Positions 5,590 to 5,682 of a DNA stretch of 5,682 nucleotides are shown here, piece after piece. Position 1 is the stretch's first letter. Every line of letters starts with the position of its first letter. Source of the stretch: JBDTNQ01 sp039933635. Lineage in GTDB: Bacteria; Acidobacteriota; Vicinamibacteria; Vicinamibacterales; SCN-69-37. The stretch lies in assembly GCA_039933635.1 (NCBI GenBank), contig JBDTNQ010000170.1, forward strand, positions 1 through 5,682, given 5' to 3'. Below the pieces are notes generated by a model, which was not told the DNA's origin, ran no database searches, and was given only the letters and a program-made list of their open reading frames with translations. A program made the translations under genes and the position numbers.

Positions 5590-5682
5590 ATGGGCAAATA
5601 CGTCATCGGTTGGCTGCTCGGTGTTCCGATTTCCGTCCTCGCCGTGATCTACGTCGTCAGTCACGTTGCGTGTGGGCGATAG
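5590..5682 (+). CDS. 30-residue single-helix membrane protein
   Basis: The ORF is ATG to TAG, 30 codons, ending on the last base of the window. It begins MGKYVIGWLLGVP, continues as one hydrophobic helix (about residues 4-24) and ends SHVACGR. The positive N-terminus and Gly-Trp-Leu-Leu-Gly-Val-Pro motif resemble tiny uncharacterised membrane proteins I recall from many bacteria. The ideally spaced AGGAG and typical helix composition make a real gene likely despite the length. No function can be given; known proteins of this size often adjust the stability or activity of a larger membrane complex. The single Cys near the C-terminus could allow disulfide-linked dimers, which is speculation. 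Confidence 0.65.
   Translation: MGKYVIGWLLGVPISVLAVIYVVSHVACGR

Overview
The window is GC-rich bacterial DNA, packed with genes on the + strand up to about position 5016 and much sparser after that. The gene types suggest a Gram-negative, high-GC environmental bacterium. They include a c-type cytochrome fused to a discoidin-like domain with a Gly/Ala/Pro insertion, a VKOR-DsbA fusion, a GT87-type mannosyltransferase relative and an outer-membrane-barrel-like C-terminus. My best guess is Acidobacteriota, perhaps Vicinamibacteria. That is inference from gene style, not from a marker gene.

Layout. Positions 1-843 hold the 3' part of a gene for a secreted cytochrome c / F5/8-type-C (discoidin) protein whose start lies upstream of the window. 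A long hairpin followed by a T-run (855-915) probably ends that transcript. A compact same-strand series follows: a VKOR-DsbA-like disulfide-forming membrane protein (986-2179), an iron-type alcohol dehydrogenase of the hydroxyacid-oxoacid transhydrogenase (ADHFE1-like) family (2220-3497), a GT87/DUF2029 membrane glycosyltransferase starting in a GTGA overlap (3494-4642), and a 116-residue protein with two candidate zinc sites (4666-5016). A small two-helix membrane protein (5023-5238) lies on the - strand, tail to tail with the zinc protein and 6 bases from it. About 200 bases with no convincing gene follow. Last comes a start-less coding remnant that reads like the C-terminus of an outer-membrane beta-barrel (5447-5578). 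Its stop codon overlaps the ribosome-binding site of a 30-residue single-helix membrane protein (5590-5682) that ends on the final base of the window.

How the genes relate. The VKOR-DsbA protein would oxidise cysteines in exported proteins and pass the electrons to quinone. The dehydrogenase is central-metabolism-like (4-hydroxybutyrate / 2-oxoglutarate exchange in the known family). The glycosyltransferase would add sugars from a polyprenyl-phosphate donor on the outer face of the inner membrane. Their spacing suggests co-transcription, but I see no single pathway joining them. I found no CRISPR array, insertion sequence, tRNA or rRNA. The least explained parts are the two-site zinc protein, the beta-barrel remnant with its attached 30-residue gene, and two starts that look leaderless.
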